From Acidobacteriota bacterium (lineage in GTDB: Bacteria > Acidobacteriota > Terriglobia > Terriglobales > Acidobacteriaceae): DNA of 37,453 bases. The DNA lies in NCBI GenBank assembly GCA_021806005.1, contig JAJZDM010000028.1:1-37453 (forward strand). Reading direction: 5' to 3'. Under the pieces are notes generated by a model that saw nothing but the letters and a program-made list of their open reading frames with translations, ran no database searches and was not told the DNA's origin. The translations under genes were made by a program, and so were the position numbers. Positions 8,314 to 17,291 of the stretch are shown here, piece by piece (within the stretch, counting starts at the first letter, position 1; every line of letters starts with the position of its first letter).

Positions 8314-10413
8314 ATGACAAAGATAGGGGAAACAGTGAGTTCGAGCTTGGAGTTAAACCAACCGCAGCTTGAGGCTGCGCGTGCGCTTGCATGGAAGCAG
8401 GCAGAGGCCGCCCCGGCGGGTTCTCTGCCCGACGGGACGGAGAAGAGCCATGCCCTGCTAACCCTGGAGGCGGCGCGGGAGTGGATCAACGAATTTGGTC
8501 TGGTGCTGTTTGCCCCGCGGGCGCAGCAGTTGCCGACGCCTGCGCCATCGCTGGTGGAGGCCACGCTGGGAACGGCCAAGGCGAGTCCCACGCCGGAAGA
8601 GAGTGAGGTGGCGCGGGGATTGGTGGCGCGCATGGCCAGCGAGGGATTGGCGGTGCCGCTGAATCTGATGGGCGTGACCGGGGAGACACCGGACTTTATC
8701 GTGAGCGCGCGGGTCTTCAGCTACATCTTCACCTTGCGCGGGGATAAGGCCTGGAAGCAGCCGCCGTCTACCTCTGGAGCCGTCAAGGTCTCGCCGCTGG
8801 GGCTACGAGTGTTCGAGGCGCTTACCCGGGTGGGAGCGATGACTGCCGCGGAGCTGGCGCAGGAGCTGGGGCGCGAGGTGACCGAGAGTGCGGTGGTGCG
8901 CGCGCTGGTGGAGCTGTGGTCACAGCTTCGGGTGATTCCGCAGGCCGCCCAGGGCCCGGAGGCCAGGGGCGATGGCGCGACGCTGTGGGAGTTGACGACG
9001 CGGCGGTTTACCAAAGCGATCAAGGCTGGGGCCAATAGCGGCCAGCCGAGTGCGCTGTCTGCGCTGGTGTCGCTCTACCTGACCCAGGTGCTGGCGGCCA
9101 CCGAGGAGGAGATTGCCACCTTCCTTTCGCCGCTTACGGCGCGCTCCCGGGTGCGGGAGGTGCTGCATGCCCTGGTGGCGGCACGGGAGCTGGATACCGT
9201 GGTGATCGACGGGCGGACGCTACTGCATCTTCCCGGAGGCCTGCCGGAGGTGACGGTGGCTTCTGCTCCGGTACCGGAGGTAGTGGAAGGCGAGACCGCC
9301 GCTGCGTCAGCAACGGCTGCCCATCCGGGAAACCGGCTGAAGAGGATGGGGACCGAGCGCAGGCCGGGAGGCGGCAGGGCAGGCGCGGGGCAGAGCTGGG
9401 GCCAGCGCGGGCGGGGCGGAGACGCGGGAAGATCCGCCGGAGGTCGCGGGGGAAGGCCGGCGAGACCTTACGAGGCCAAGCCGGAGGGCCGGAGGAAAGA
9501 GGGCAGGGACGAGGCCGCACGACGGCCGTTCCAGAGGACGCCGCCGTTCAAGCGGGATGAGCCTGAGCGCCCCATGCCGAGTGGCGAGGGCGCGGCCGGA
9601 GGCGCGGAGCCAAAGAGCTTTGCCAGGCCCTGGGACGAGGAGCGGCGGGAGAGGAGTGAGCGGCGCGACCAACGTCCGCAGCGGGACACTGGCTCGGGGG
9701 AGAGAAAGCCGGCCTGGAAACGGGAAGCAGGGCGAGGCACCGAACCGTCTGCCGGGCGTTCTTCCGGCAAGCGACCGTCTTCGGGCAGAGGGGATGGCAA
9801 GAGGACGTACTCGGCCAAGGGATCCGGATCGGGAGAGCGCGCGGCGTTCAAGCCGCGTCGGTTTGAGGGTGCAGCACGCGGTAAGGCGCCCTTTGCCGGA
9901 GAGGGTAAAGGACGCTCCAGGAGCAAGCCGGAGTGGGCTCCCCGAGAGAGATCTCCAAGAGGGGGTGACGATGCGGAGCGCCGGTATGCTCCCCGTGGCG
10001 GTAAGCCCCGCGGAGAGCGCGGCTCCGGGGAGTTTGTTGAGGGAGCGGGCTCGCGGCCTGCGGGCAAGTTTGGGGGCAAGCCAGGCGGCAAGTTCCAGGG
10101 CAAGCCCACGGGCAAGTTCGAAGGGAGGCCAGCGGGCAAGTTCGGCAAGCCTGCGGGCAAGTTCGGGGGCAAGCCAAGCGGCAAGTTCGAAGGGAGGCCA
10201 GCGGGCAAGTTCGGAGCAAAGCCAGCGGGCAAGTTTGGGGGCAAGCCAGGCGGCAAGTTCGAAGGGAGGCCGGCGGGCAAGTTCGGAGCAAAGCCTGGGG
10301 GGAAGCCAAAGTCCGGCAAGTTTGCGAAGCCGGCAGGCTGGGAGGCCAGGCGGAGCGGATCCCCGGGTGCTGCCGGACGTAGGGCGCCCAAGACAGGGGA
10401 TCAGGAGCAATGA
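8314..10413 (+). CDS. Unrecognised protein with winged-helix-like segments and a basic GKF-repeat tail
   Basis: I do not recognise a named family. With ATG 8314 the product is 699 residues. The first ~320 are ordinary globular sequence, including two stretches that look like winged-helix folds (one near [19 protein letters not shown], another near [19 protein letters not shown]). From about residue 340 onward the protein is disordered and very basic (R, G, K, P, E, S). Residues 584-675 form a tandem array of about eleven GKF-x-GKP/GRP units. A basic disordered tail suggests nucleic-acid binding; that is inference. The stop overlaps the cmk start (ATGA), so the two are probably coupled. Other starts: GTG 8248, and GTG 8335, which has AGGGGA 4 nt upstream. 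The gene is read on the + strand; long open frames opposite its tail are composition artefacts. Confidence 0.75.
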   Translation: MTKIGETVSSSLELNQPQLEAARALAWKQAEAAPAGSLPDGTEKSHALLTLEAAREWINEFGLVLFAPRAQQLPTPAPSLVEATLGTAKASPTPEESEVARGLVARMASEGLAVPLNLMGVTGETPDFIVSARVFSYIFTLRGDKAWKQPPSTSGAVKVSPLGLRVFEALTRVGAMTAAELAQELGREVTESAVVRALVELWSQLRVIPQAAQGPEARGDGATLWELTTRRFTKAIKAGANSGQPSALSALVSLYLTQVLAATEEEIATFLSPLTARSRVREVLHALVAARELDTVVIDGRTLLHLPGGLPEVTVASAPVPEVVEGETAAASATAAHPGNRLKRMGTERRPGGGRAGAGQSWGQRGRGGDAGRSAGGRGGRPARPYEAKPEGRRKEGRDEAARRPFQRTPPFKRDEPERPMPSGEGAAGGAEPKSFARPWDEERRERSERRDQRPQRDTGSGERKPAWKREAGRGTEPSAGRSSGKRPSSGRGDGKRTYSAKGSGSGERAAFKPRRFEGAARGKAPFAGEGKGRSRSKPEWAPRERSPRGGDDAERRYAPRGGKPRGERGSGEFVEGAGSRPAGKFGGKPGGKFQGKPTGKFEGRPAGKFGKPAGKFGGKPSGKFEGRPAGKFGAKPAGKFGGKPGGKFEGRPAGKFGAKPGGKPKSGKFAKPAGWEARRSGSPGAAGRRAPKTGDQEQ
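10063..10335 (+). repeat. In-frame tandem repeat coding the GKF-GKP octapeptide array
   Basis: About eleven copies of a 21-24-nt unit (core GGCAAGTT, then codons for F/x/G/K-or-R/P) encode [16 protein letters not shown] and GKFGAKPA variants. Larger blocks are duplicated: the stretch starting near 10171 recurs almost unchanged near 10243, with only scattered base differences. This suggests recent expansion by slippage or unequal exchange. The frame is kept throughout. Confidence 0.85.
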
Positions 10414-11177
10414 CGACGGGAGCTTCAGGTGCGGGCAGGGGTTCGGTGCGGCCGGGCCCGCGGCGCGAACGACCGGTGATTGCCATTGATGGACCGGCAG
10501 GCGCCGGCAAGAGCACGCTGGCGGCGCACCTGGCGCGGCAGTTTGGGCTTTTGAACCTGGAGACGGGGGCTATGTACCGTGCTCTGGCGCTTAAGGCCCT
10601 GGATCATGCGGTGGCGCTGAACGATGAGTTGGCGCTGCTGGAGTTGGCGGCCCGGACGCAGATCGTTCCTGAGCCCAGGCCGGAGGGGAATCGGGTGCTC
10701 CTGGACGGAGTGGATGTCTCGCGGAGGGTTCGGGAGGCGGACGTGACGGCCGCGGCCTCGCAGGTCTCTGTGCATCCCCGGCTGCGCCAGTGGATGGTGG
10801 CGCAGCAGCAGAGGATGGGGGCCAGGGGTGGAGTGGTGATGGAGGGCCGCGACATTGGAACGGTGGTCTTTCCGGACGCGGAGGTGAAGATCTTTCTGGA
10901 CGCCGATCCGGAGGTGAGGGGTAGTCGGCGCTATCTTCAGGTTGGTCCCGGGCGGACGACGCAGGAGGCGATCGTTCATGAACTCAAGGAGCGGGATGCA
11001 AGGGATCGGAACCGGACGGAGTCTCCGCTGCGGCCGGCGGAGGATGCGGTGATCCTGGACTCGACGGCGATGACGCTGGAGCAGGTGCTGGCGGCCGCCG
11101 AGGAGATTGTGCGACGGTACGTGGAAGAGCCCGGATCGGGACCAGCGCCAGCGGGATCGCAGGTAGATCCAAAATAG
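10410..11177 (+). CDS. cmk: Cytidylate kinase
   Basis: Phosphorylates CMP/dCMP with ATP in pyrimidine nucleotide salvage and synthesis (cytoplasm). The P-loop GPAGAGKST is at residues 28-36, preceded by a short basic, glycine-rich leader of about 20 residues that the family does not need. [11 protein letters not shown] is the substrate-binding segment, and [14 protein letters not shown] and KIFLDAD are typical Cmk motifs; R-rich lid residues follow near [10 protein letters not shown]. The 255-residue length is slightly above the usual ~225 because of both ends. ATG 10410 overlaps the stop of the upstream gene (ATGA), which supports this start. An internal start nearer the P-loop cannot be excluded. 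Confidence 0.95.
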   Translation: MTTGASGAGRGSVRPGPRRERPVIAIDGPAGAGKSTLAAHLARQFGLLNLETGAMYRALALKALDHAVALNDELALLELAARTQIVPEPRPEGNRVLLDGVDVSRRVREADVTAAASQVSVHPRLRQWMVAQQQRMGARGGVVMEGRDIGTVVFPDAEVKIFLDADPEVRGSRRYLQVGPGRTTQEAIVHELKERDARDRNRTESPLRPAEDAVILDSTAMTLEQVLAAAEEIVRRYVEEPGSGPAPAGSQVDPK

Positions 11178-11208
11178 ATACCTGAAAATCGCACAAATTT
11201 CAGTGCAA

Positions 11209-11276
11209 TTCAAACGATGTGTAATTTTTTCGGTGGAAAAATCAACCTTCGTGCTAACATTTCTCCATCGTTTGAA
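11209..11276 (+). promoter_or_regulatory. Inverted repeat in the leader of the cold-shock gene
   Basis: TTCAAACGATG (11209-11219) and CATCGTTTGAA (11266-11276) are perfect 11-bp complements. Between them lies a second, smaller stem, ATTTTT (11224-11229) and AAAAAT (11237-11242). If transcription starts upstream of 11209 the csp mRNA leader would fold into a nested structure ending about 80 nt before the start codon. Long structured leaders are known for cspA-type genes. Alternatively this is an operator. TAACAT at 11255-11260 could be a -10 box, but no convincing -35 accompanies it. Confidence 0.55.
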
Positions 11277-11357
11277 ACAGATTGGTTTTCTGCAAGTAGT
11301 AGCCGAAGCCCCGATTTGGATTCAGCGTCAAAGTCAATCACAAGGATTTGGGACAAA

Positions 11358-11558
11358 ATGGAACAAGGAACAGTAAAGTGGTTCAACGACGCCAAGGGAT
11401 TTGGCTTCATCAGCCGTCAGAATGGTGAGGACGTGTTTGTGCACTACTCTGCGATCAACTCCAATGGTTTCAAGAGCCTGCAGGAAGGCCAGGCGGTTCA
11501 GTTCAACGTGGTCAAGGGACCGAAGGGATGGCAGGCGTCTGACGTCCAGCCTCTCTAA
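11358..11558 (+). CDS. csp: Cold-shock domain protein (CspA family)
   Basis: A 66-residue single cold-shock domain that binds single-stranded RNA/DNA and acts as an RNA chaperone. RNP1 is KGFGFI (residues 13-18) and RNP2 is VFVHY (26-30); the start [10 protein letters not shown] and the end ASDVQPL are typical. GGGA lies 5 nt before ATG 11358. A longer in-frame reading from upstream would run through the structured leader and is not credible. The gene stands alone: about 180 nt of leader separate it from cmk, and a strong terminator follows 42 nt after the stop. Confidence 0.96.
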   Translation: MEQGTVKWFNDAKGFGFISRQNGEDVFVHYSAINSNGFKSLQEGQAVQFNVVKGPKGWQASDVQPL

Positions 11559-11600
11559 TCGAGCGAGATAACTTACGGTGAACTCTGTTCGACGGGCAAG

Positions 11601-11636
11601 AGGGAGGAGACTCGCGTCTTCCTCCCTTTTGCTTTT
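11601..11636 (+). terminator. Rho-independent terminator of csp
   Basis: AGGGAGGAGAC (11601-11611) pairs with GTCTTCCTCCCT (11616-11627) around a TCGC loop, with one bulged T, and is followed directly by TTTT GC TTTT. This is a textbook intrinsic terminator. Confidence 0.92.
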
Positions 11637-11981
11637 AACCGAAGCGGACGATGAGTCGGCTGACGCTAGGACTGGTAATAGCATTTTTCTGTTGCAGAGG
11701 ACTCCGGAGAGGATGTACGGAGCGCTTTCCTCAGGGAGACCGCTGGTCAACGTCGAGACCGCACGACATCTACAGTTACAGTGAAGATGCTCGATCGGCC
11801 ACCGGTGGCGGCAGCGGCTGTGAAGAGCGGCCCAAGCTGGCGCGGAGACACGGGCGAAAGAATGGATGGGTGAGAGCCTCGCGCTCCCGGCAGATCTGGA
11901 TGCGGGGAGCGCGGCGCGAAGGAAGAAGGAGCGCATGGAGTACATGGCGCCCGGTGACAGCTTCTGTGGAGCGACAATGCC
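11637..11981. other. Convergent intergenic region with a GC-rich hairpin; no gene supported
   Basis: This stretch separates csp (+) from the receptor gene (-). CGCGCTCCC (11880-11888) pairs perfectly with GGGAGCGCG (11905-11913), with a 16-nt loop, and could terminate the receptor transcript coming from the right, although no T-run follows it. A small frame beginning at 11651 starts like a signal peptide but then loses protein-like character, so I do not call it. Confidence 0.4.
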
Positions 11982-14900
11982 CTAGAAGTCCAGACGCAGA
12001 GCCAGTTGCCCGGTACGGTTGCCGGCGCTCTCTGCCGTCTCCGAGGAGGTGAGTGCGCCAAAGGAACTTGGGGTACTGATGTCGGTCTCCGGCGGGGCGA
12101 AGTTTGTATGGTTGAGCACGTTGGTGAAGGTTGCTTCGAAGCGGAGGAAGAGTCTTCCGTGGAGGTTTGTGACCTTGGCCAACCCGGCATTGACCACCGC
12201 TGCGCCGGGCGCTTCCAGACTGCCTACAGCGGCGTTCCCGACCCGGCCGGCATTGGCAGGCGGGGGGGCGAAGGCAGCGATGTTGAAGTAGCTGGAGCGG
12301 GTCCGGCTGGCTGGAATGGGATTGCCGATTCGATCCGGGCGGACGACCAGAATGCCGGCTGCCGCCGGGTCCGTATTGGTCTGATCGTATTGAACGCTCA
12401 TGGTGGGCGTCAGGTAGGGGCCGGTTTCAAGCAGAGTGATGGTACTGAGGTTCCATCCGCCGAGAACCGTGCGCAAGATATCCGACCGATTCGACCATCG
12501 CCGGCCGGCCCCATAGGGCAGTTGATAGGTTCCGGTGAGCATGAAGCGTTGGCGGCGGGTTCCTGTAACGTTGCCTCGGTTGGCCTGGATGTCGAAGCGG
12601 TCTTCTACCGCAAGACCGTACTGGGTCTCACCCTGGAAGGTGGTTGGAGCATCGCCCTGCGCATCGCTGATGTCATGCGCCCAGGTGTAATTTGCCTGAA
12701 AGGACAGGCCGCTCCCGGTGCGGTGAGTCGCCTGCAGTTGCAGCGCCTGGTACGCCTCATGGCCGTAGTTTCCGGTCTGGAAGATGGTTCCCCAGTTGGG
12801 AAACGGGATCGGATTGGGGTTGGGGGAGAGTGTTGAGGGAGGCTGCTGGTTCAGGTTGACGGTGAGATTCAAGCGATAGGAACTTTCACCCACGTAGCTG
12901 ACGCGAAATGCGGTGTTCGCGGTGAGGGTTTTTTCCACGGTGAGGTTCCACTGCGCGGACTGCGCATCGCGATAGTGCACCGCGGTTGCCTGTTCCAGTT
13001 CGCCGCCACCGTAGCTGACGCCTGCGGAGGCCGGCATCACAGCGGGGAACTGAAAGGTGGGGAGCAGGGTGGATGGGTTCTGGTTGGAGTAAGTCTGGAT
13101 CGAGATGGAGGGGTTGCCCTCGTTATTGTTCTGGAGCTGGCCGAGGGCCGTGACCGTATAGATACCTAAGCCACCGCGAACGACCGCATTGCCGAGCGCC
13201 GAGGGGCGATATGCGAAGCTGATGCGCGGATCGAAGTTGCGCAGATAGGTCTGCCTCAATCCTGGCCCGACCCCAGCCTGCCCGTTCGAGATCAGGTTCG
13301 TGCAGGGGATCCGGGAGTCAGGGGTGTAGCCAACATCGTTGGGAGCCGAGTAGCCGGAGGGCGCGGCGTTGCAGGCGTTGAACGACTCGAGGAATGCAGG
13401 CACCGGGCCGCCCAGCGTGGTGTAGAGTTTCTGGTTGACGACGACCGAATCACTGGCTGGATCGAAGTTCGCCGCCATTCCGTTGGCATCCTGGAAGGGA
13501 GGCAGAAGCTCCCAGCGCAGGCCGTAGTTGATCGTCAGGCGATGGTTGACCTGCCACTCATCCTGAGCGAAGAAGCCGTATTGCAGGCCGACAGGATCTT
13601 CGTTGGGTCCAGTCATTGCGAAGTAGGTGGTATAGGGCAGACCCAGAAGAAAGTCGCCGAAGGCGTCTCCGGTAAAGGTTGGTTGAAAGGTCATCTGGCC
13701 GAAGTCGTCCGACGGAGTTTCCAGGGCAACCACCTGTTCCCGCAGCCAACGAACGTCAACACCGCTGCGCAGCGTGTGTCTTCCATGGGTCCAGGTGAGG
13801 TTGTCGGCCAGTTCCTGGGTGTAGGAGTCGAATGGGCCCGTGATGTCGCGTCCAATCGGCTCAAAGTTGGTGCCCTGGGAGAAGTTGAAGGTGGTAAAGC
13901 CACCCTGGGTTTGGTGAAGGGCCGGGATTGCGGGCCAGTCTGACAGGAGGCCGAGTTGTTGCAGCGCCTGCTCGCCTTGAATCGGGAAACTGGGAGAGAG
14001 GAGCGAGTTGGTGAAGCCATAGCGGAGTTCGTTCAGAAGGTTGCTGCTCAGCTCAAAGTTGTGGGAGACCATGAAGCTGCGGTCGTGCTCAGTGTCCACA
14101 TCATCGGGCAGGAGAGGGTTGACGATATGGGCCACGATGTTTTTCCAGTTGTAGCGGACGAACATCTGCTCCCTGCTGGAGAGGATCTGATCGATTCGGC
14201 CGTCGAGACCGTTGGTGCTGGAGGGCATCGGGATCAGCGCCTGATAGTTGAGTCCTCCGGGGAGATTGTTGTTGTTGGGCAGCGGATAGTAGCTGTCCAG
14301 CAGTGAGAGGGCGGTGGGGTTGAGCTGCGAAGCCGGAATGGTGTCTCCGGAGTAGGCGGTACCTGTGAAGGGGTCTTCCAGCGGGCTGGTCGAGAGCGGG
14401 GACAGATTGCCCTGGCGTTCGGCCAGGGTTGGTACCGTGTACTGCACCGGTTCGGCCGTGCTCTTGCGGTTGCCTTCGTAATCGAAGAAGAAGAAGGTTC
14501 GGTTGTGGCCGTTGTAGAGATGCGGCACGACGACCGGACCATTCAAGCTGCCGCCGAAGGTATTGAAGTGCTCGGGTGTCTTCAGCGAAAAATCATAGGA
14601 TATGGCGTTGAGCGCGTCGTTCTGCAGGTACTCGTAGAGACTGCCGTGCCACTGGTTGGCGCCGCCCCTGGTGATGAAGGTGACGTCAGCCACCTGGGAG
14701 AACTCTGCGCTGTTGTTGAAGGCGCTGACCTTCAGTTCAGCGATAGCTTCAGTGGAAGGATACGCATTGACTCCCTGCGCGCCGGCGGCCAGGGACGCTC
14801 CGCTGGTCCATACATTCACGGTGGAGATTCCGTCGACCGAGAATCCTGTCATATTCGAAGTGGCGCCGCCGATGGCGAAGTTCCCCGAGCTATCCTGCTG

Positions 14901-15446
14901 GACGTTGGCCGATGTTGCCAGTGCGGCCAGAGGGCTGGTGGTTTGAGCTCGATAGTTGAGCGGTAACTGCGCCAGTGTGTGCCCGGTTTTCATGCCGCCC
15001 AGCGTGGCGTCTTCGGTGTTGATCTCCGCCGCCGAGGAGGTTACCTGCACGGTGGTTGCCTGGGCGGCGCTCAACGAGATTGTGACCCGCATATCCTGGC
15101 GGGCTGAGAGGGAGATTCCGTTGAGCGTAGAGCCCGCAAACCCAGGGTGACGTCCACGAATCCTGTAGTGGCCGGGTTGCAGGTTTTCAAAGAAGAATGC
15201 GCCACCGGCATCCGTCCTGACGGTGAGGTCGTTGTTCTTGTCAGTATTGTGCAGGGTGACACTCCCATCCGGGAGGACAGCGCCCGAGGCGTCCTGCAGC
15301 GTGCCGCGGATGCTTCCGAATGTAGACTGTGCCAGAACGGAGGAGGCGGTTCCAGGCAGGATGCAGCAGAGGAGGAAGCAGGCAAGCCGGCAAAACAGAG
15401 CCGGGATGGCGGTACGTGCCCTGGTATGGCATGCGGTGTGAGGCAT
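11982..15446 (-). CDS. TonB-dependent receptor with N-terminal carboxypeptidase-regulatory domain (Oar-like)
   Basis: An outer-membrane beta-barrel of about 1154 residues, expected to import a bulky ligand with energy from TonB. After a signal peptide (hydrophobic core around CRLACFLLCCILP, cleavage near VLAQ) comes a carboxypeptidase-regulatory-like Ig domain (GSIRGTLQDASGAVLPDGSV). A plug-like region (SVDGISTVNVW, DVTFITRGGANQWHGSLYEY) and a long barrel follow, ending in the aromatic terminus LALRLDF. This architecture is strongly expanded in Acidobacteriota. ATG 15446 is preferred because it gives a normal signal peptide; in-frame starts at 15515 and 15557 exist. No SusD-like partner is present. 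It faces the two-component system divergently, and glycosidases lie beyond, so a glycan ligand is plausible but unproven. Confidence 0.9.
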   Translation of the reverse strand: MPHTACHTRARTAIPALFCRLACFLLCCILPGTASSVLAQSTFGSIRGTLQDASGAVLPDGSVTLHNTDKNNDLTVRTDAGGAFFFENLQPGHYRIRGRHPGFAGSTLNGISLSARQDMRVTISLSAAQATTVQVTSSAAEINTEDATLGGMKTGHTLAQLPLNYRAQTTSPLAALATSANVQQDSSGNFAIGGATSNMTGFSVDGISTVNVWTSGASLAAGAQGVNAYPSTEAIAELKVSAFNNSAEFSQVADVTFITRGGANQWHGSLYEYLQNDALNAISYDFSLKTPEHFNTFGGSLNGPVVVPHLYNGHNRTFFFFDYEGNRKSTAEPVQYTVPTLAERQGNLSPLSTSPLEDPFTGTAYSGDTIPASQLNPTALSLLDSYYPLPNNNNLPGGLNYQALIPMPSSTNGLDGRIDQILSSREQMFVRYNWKNIVAHIVNPLLPDDVDTEHDRSFMVSHNFELSSNLLNELRYGFTNSLLSPSFPIQGEQALQQLGLLSDWPAIPALHQTQGGFTTFNFSQGTNFEPIGRDITGPFDSYTQELADNLTWTHGRHTLRSGVDVRWLREQVVALETPSDDFGQMTFQPTFTGDAFGDFLLGLPYTTYFAMTGPNEDPVGLQYGFFAQDEWQVNHRLTINYGLRWELLPPFQDANGMAANFDPASDSVVVNQKLYTTLGGPVPAFLESFNACNAAPSGYSAPNDVGYTPDSRIPCTNLISNGQAGVGPGLRQTYLRNFDPRISFAYRPSALGNAVVRGGLGIYTVTALGQLQNNNEGNPSISIQTYSNQNPSTLLPTFQFPAVMPASAGVSYGGGELEQATAVHYRDAQSAQWNLTVEKTLTANTAFRVSYVGESSYRLNLTVNLNQQPPSTLSPNPNPIPFPNWGTIFQTGNYGHEAYQALQLQATHRTGSGLSFQANYTWAHDISDAQGDAPTTFQGETQYGLAVEDRFDIQANRGNVTGTRRQRFMLTGTYQLPYGAGRRWSNRSDILRTVLGGWNLSTITLLETGPYLTPTMSVQYDQTNTDPAAAGILVVRPDRIGNPIPASRTRSSYFNIAAFAPPPANAGRVGNAAVGSLEAPGAAVVNAGLAKVTNLHGRLFLRFEATFTNVLNHTNFAPPETDISTPSSFGALTSSETAESAGNRTGQLALRLDF

Positions 15447-15851
15447 GGCTCCTGCGAGAGATGGATAAACTTTGAGACCTTTCACTTGAATCACCTCGAA
15501 GGCCGGAAATCTCATCCGGCCTTGTTCAGTGAAGCGGGAAACCCGTAAAACAGGCATAATCGCCGGACTGGATATCGGAGGTCCTCATTCGGTCATGATC
15601 CATGAGGGCCGAGAGAAAATCTCCGGCTCGCAGTGGCGCGGCACGCTGAGTGGGGAGCCTCCACGAGGGATGAGTCCGCGCCCGGTTGAAGTGGGAGTCT
15701 GCTCCAGCTATGCGGGAGGGTTCTGCCATGGTCTTCGCCTTGGAGCGGTTGCGCAGCGAGGTACAACGGAGCAGAGGAGGACTGCCGCTCTTTATGGGTT
15801 TCTTATGGGTGGCGTCGTAGGCTGTGAAGGGCGAGTGACTAAAGAGAGGCC
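15447..15851. other. Divergent intergenic region between receptor and sensor kinase
   Basis: About 400 nt hold the promoters of two divergent units. No credible gene is seen: a + strand frame at 15529-15921 overlaps the kinase start and looks unlike protein. The clearest signal is a pair of identical octamers just upstream of the kinase, listed separately. Confidence 0.5.
15792..15810 (+). promoter_or_regulatory. Direct repeat with 11-bp period, candidate OmpR-family operator
   Basis: TTATGGGT occurs at 15792-15799 and again at 15803-15810, exactly 11 bp apart, ending 41 nt before the kinase start codon. OmpR/PhoB-family regulators bind as tandem dimers to direct repeats spaced about 10-11 bp, and such a regulator is encoded in this operon. 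Autoregulation is inferred. Confidence 0.5.
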
Positions 15852-17288
15852 ATGGTTCCCGGCAAGTTTTATCGACGCGCTATCAGAATTGCTTTCGGAG
15901 TGGCGGCTGCGCTGCTGTTGAGTGTTGCAGCGTTCGAGCTCCACTTCAACCTGTCTTCTGCAACCTCGGTCCACCTGCTGCTGATCACCGTGATCGCACT
16001 GAAGTGGGGGCTGCCGGAGGCGAGTGTGGTCTCGCTGGTTTCGGTGGGCTGCCTGGATTATCTCTTCACGCAGCCGCTGTTTCGCTTCTACATCTCGGAT
16101 TCGCATGACTGGGTGGCGCTGGCAACGTTTGAGAGCGTAGCGCTGGTGGTGAGTCGTCTTTCTACCGAGGTGAGCCGGCACGCCGAGGATGCGGAGATGC
16201 ATCGAATGCGGCTGCAACGGTTGTATGAGCTGAGCCAGAAGATGCTCTATCTCGATTTTCAGAAGCCGATGGAGGCCGAGCTGGCGGAGTTGATTCGGGC
16301 AACGCTGCCTGCGCGAGGGGTTGCGCTTTGGACCGCGTATGATCTTCGCCTGTCCAGATCGGGGATCTGCGATATCGCGGAGGAAGAGATTCGGGCAGTG
16401 TTTTACGCCGAGAGCAATGAGGATAACCCGGTAGACGGTGTCTCCCATCGCACGGTGCGTTCCGGGACCAGGCCGATTGGAGTCCTTGTGGTCCAGGGGC
16501 ATGCGGCGGATGCGGCGTCGATGAATGCGGTGGTATCTCTGGTAGCGGTTGCGCTGGAACGTGCGAGGTCGTTCACGGCGCAGAGTGGGGCAGAGGCGGC
16601 GAGGCAGAGTGAGCAGTTGCGCGCGGCCGTGCTTGACGCGCTGGCGCACGCCTTCAAATCTCCGCTGACGGTGATTCAGGCATCCAGTTCGGGGCTGCTG
16701 GAGATGAACAGCCTGGCTCCCAACGAGAGGCGGCTGGTGGCGCTGATCGACCGCCATGCGACACACCTGAGCGAGATTACGACGCGTCTGCTGCGAGTAG
16801 CGAAGTTCGATTCTGCAAGCTTGAGGCCCAAGCGGCAGGCGATTGATCTTGCGGAGCTGGTGCGTGAGAGTGTGGTGGAGTGCGGCGGGCAGGCTGTCCA
16901 ACCCGCGGTCCAGATCCGGCTGGAGAGCGAGCCCATGAAGGCCTTTGCCGACCGGCACCTGCTGAAGATGGCGCTGCTTCAGCTACTGGACAATGCGGCG
17001 AAGTATGGCGCGGCGGATGGTTCGATTGTAATCGACGTGCATCAGGACCACTTCGAGTCCAGGATCGATATTCACAATGATGGTTCGTTTCTTTCGCCGG
17101 CAGAGCGTAGCCGGATCTTCGACAGGTTCTATCGTGCCCCGGGCGCGGAGCATCGAGCTTCAGGAAGTGGCATCGGGCTCTCGGTGGTGAAGCATATCGT
17201 TGAAGCGCATCACGGAAGGGTGTGGGTCGCCAGCGAGCCAAGCCAGGGAACGACGTTCTTTCTTGCTATACCGACAGGCAGGGACTGA
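15852..17288 (+). CDS. Membrane sensor histidine kinase, KdpD C-terminal-like (DUF4118)
   Basis: A 478-residue inner-membrane kinase. Residues about 10-105 are a hydrophobic DUF4118-like module with several membrane segments; a GAF-like region runs to about 240; then the DHp helix and the catalytic ATPase domain. The phosphoacceptor is His266 in LAHAFKSPL, the N-box is LLDNAAKYG (Asn381), and the G2-box is GSGIGL (438-443). Compared with KdpD (near 900 residues) it lacks the N-terminal KdpD and UspA domains, and no kdpFABC is nearby, so potassium sensing should not be assumed. Odd point: the acidic residue that normally follows the phosphoacceptor His is Ala267. A purine-rich AAGAGAGG precedes ATG 15852 closely. 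The regulator gene starts 3 nt after the stop. Confidence 0.9.
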   Translation: MVPGKFYRRAIRIAFGVAAALLLSVAAFELHFNLSSATSVHLLLITVIALKWGLPEASVVSLVSVGCLDYLFTQPLFRFYISDSHDWVALATFESVALVVSRLSTEVSRHAEDAEMHRMRLQRLYELSQKMLYLDFQKPMEAELAELIRATLPARGVALWTAYDLRLSRSGICDIAEEEIRAVFYAESNEDNPVDGVSHRTVRSGTRPIGVLVVQGHAADAASMNAVVSLVAVALERARSFTAQSGAEAARQSEQLRAAVLDALAHAFKSPLTVIQASSSGLLEMNSLAPNERRLVALIDRHATHLSEITTRLLRVAKFDSASLRPKRQAIDLAELVRESVVECGGQAVQPAVQIRLESEPMKAFADRHLLKMALLQLLDNAAKYGAADGSIVIDVHQDHFESRIDIHNDGSFLSPAERSRIFDRFYRAPGAEHRASGSGIGLSVVKHIVEAHHGRVWVASEPSQGTTFFLAIPTGRD

Positions 17289-17291
17289 TAG

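Noticed and set aside
10063-10335. Regularly spaced repeats that could suggest a CRISPR array
   Set aside because: The units are contiguous, in frame and coding (GKF-x-GKP), with no unique spacers and no cas genes nearby.
9307-10410. Leu/Pro/Ala-rich - strand frames opposite the GKF-repeat tail
   Set aside because: The repeats on the + strand mechanically create open repetitive frames on the other strand. The + frame has start/stop coupling to cmk and a globular N-terminus; the - frames have neither.
11651-12052. Small + strand frame with a signal-peptide-like start after the csp terminator
   Set aside because: Only the first ~17 residues look plausible; the rest is charged low-complexity sequence that runs into the 3' end of the receptor gene.
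15529-15921. Small + strand frame between the receptor and the kinase
   Set aside because: It overlaps the kinase start in another frame, has no protein-like hydrophobic pattern and covers the probable divergent promoters.
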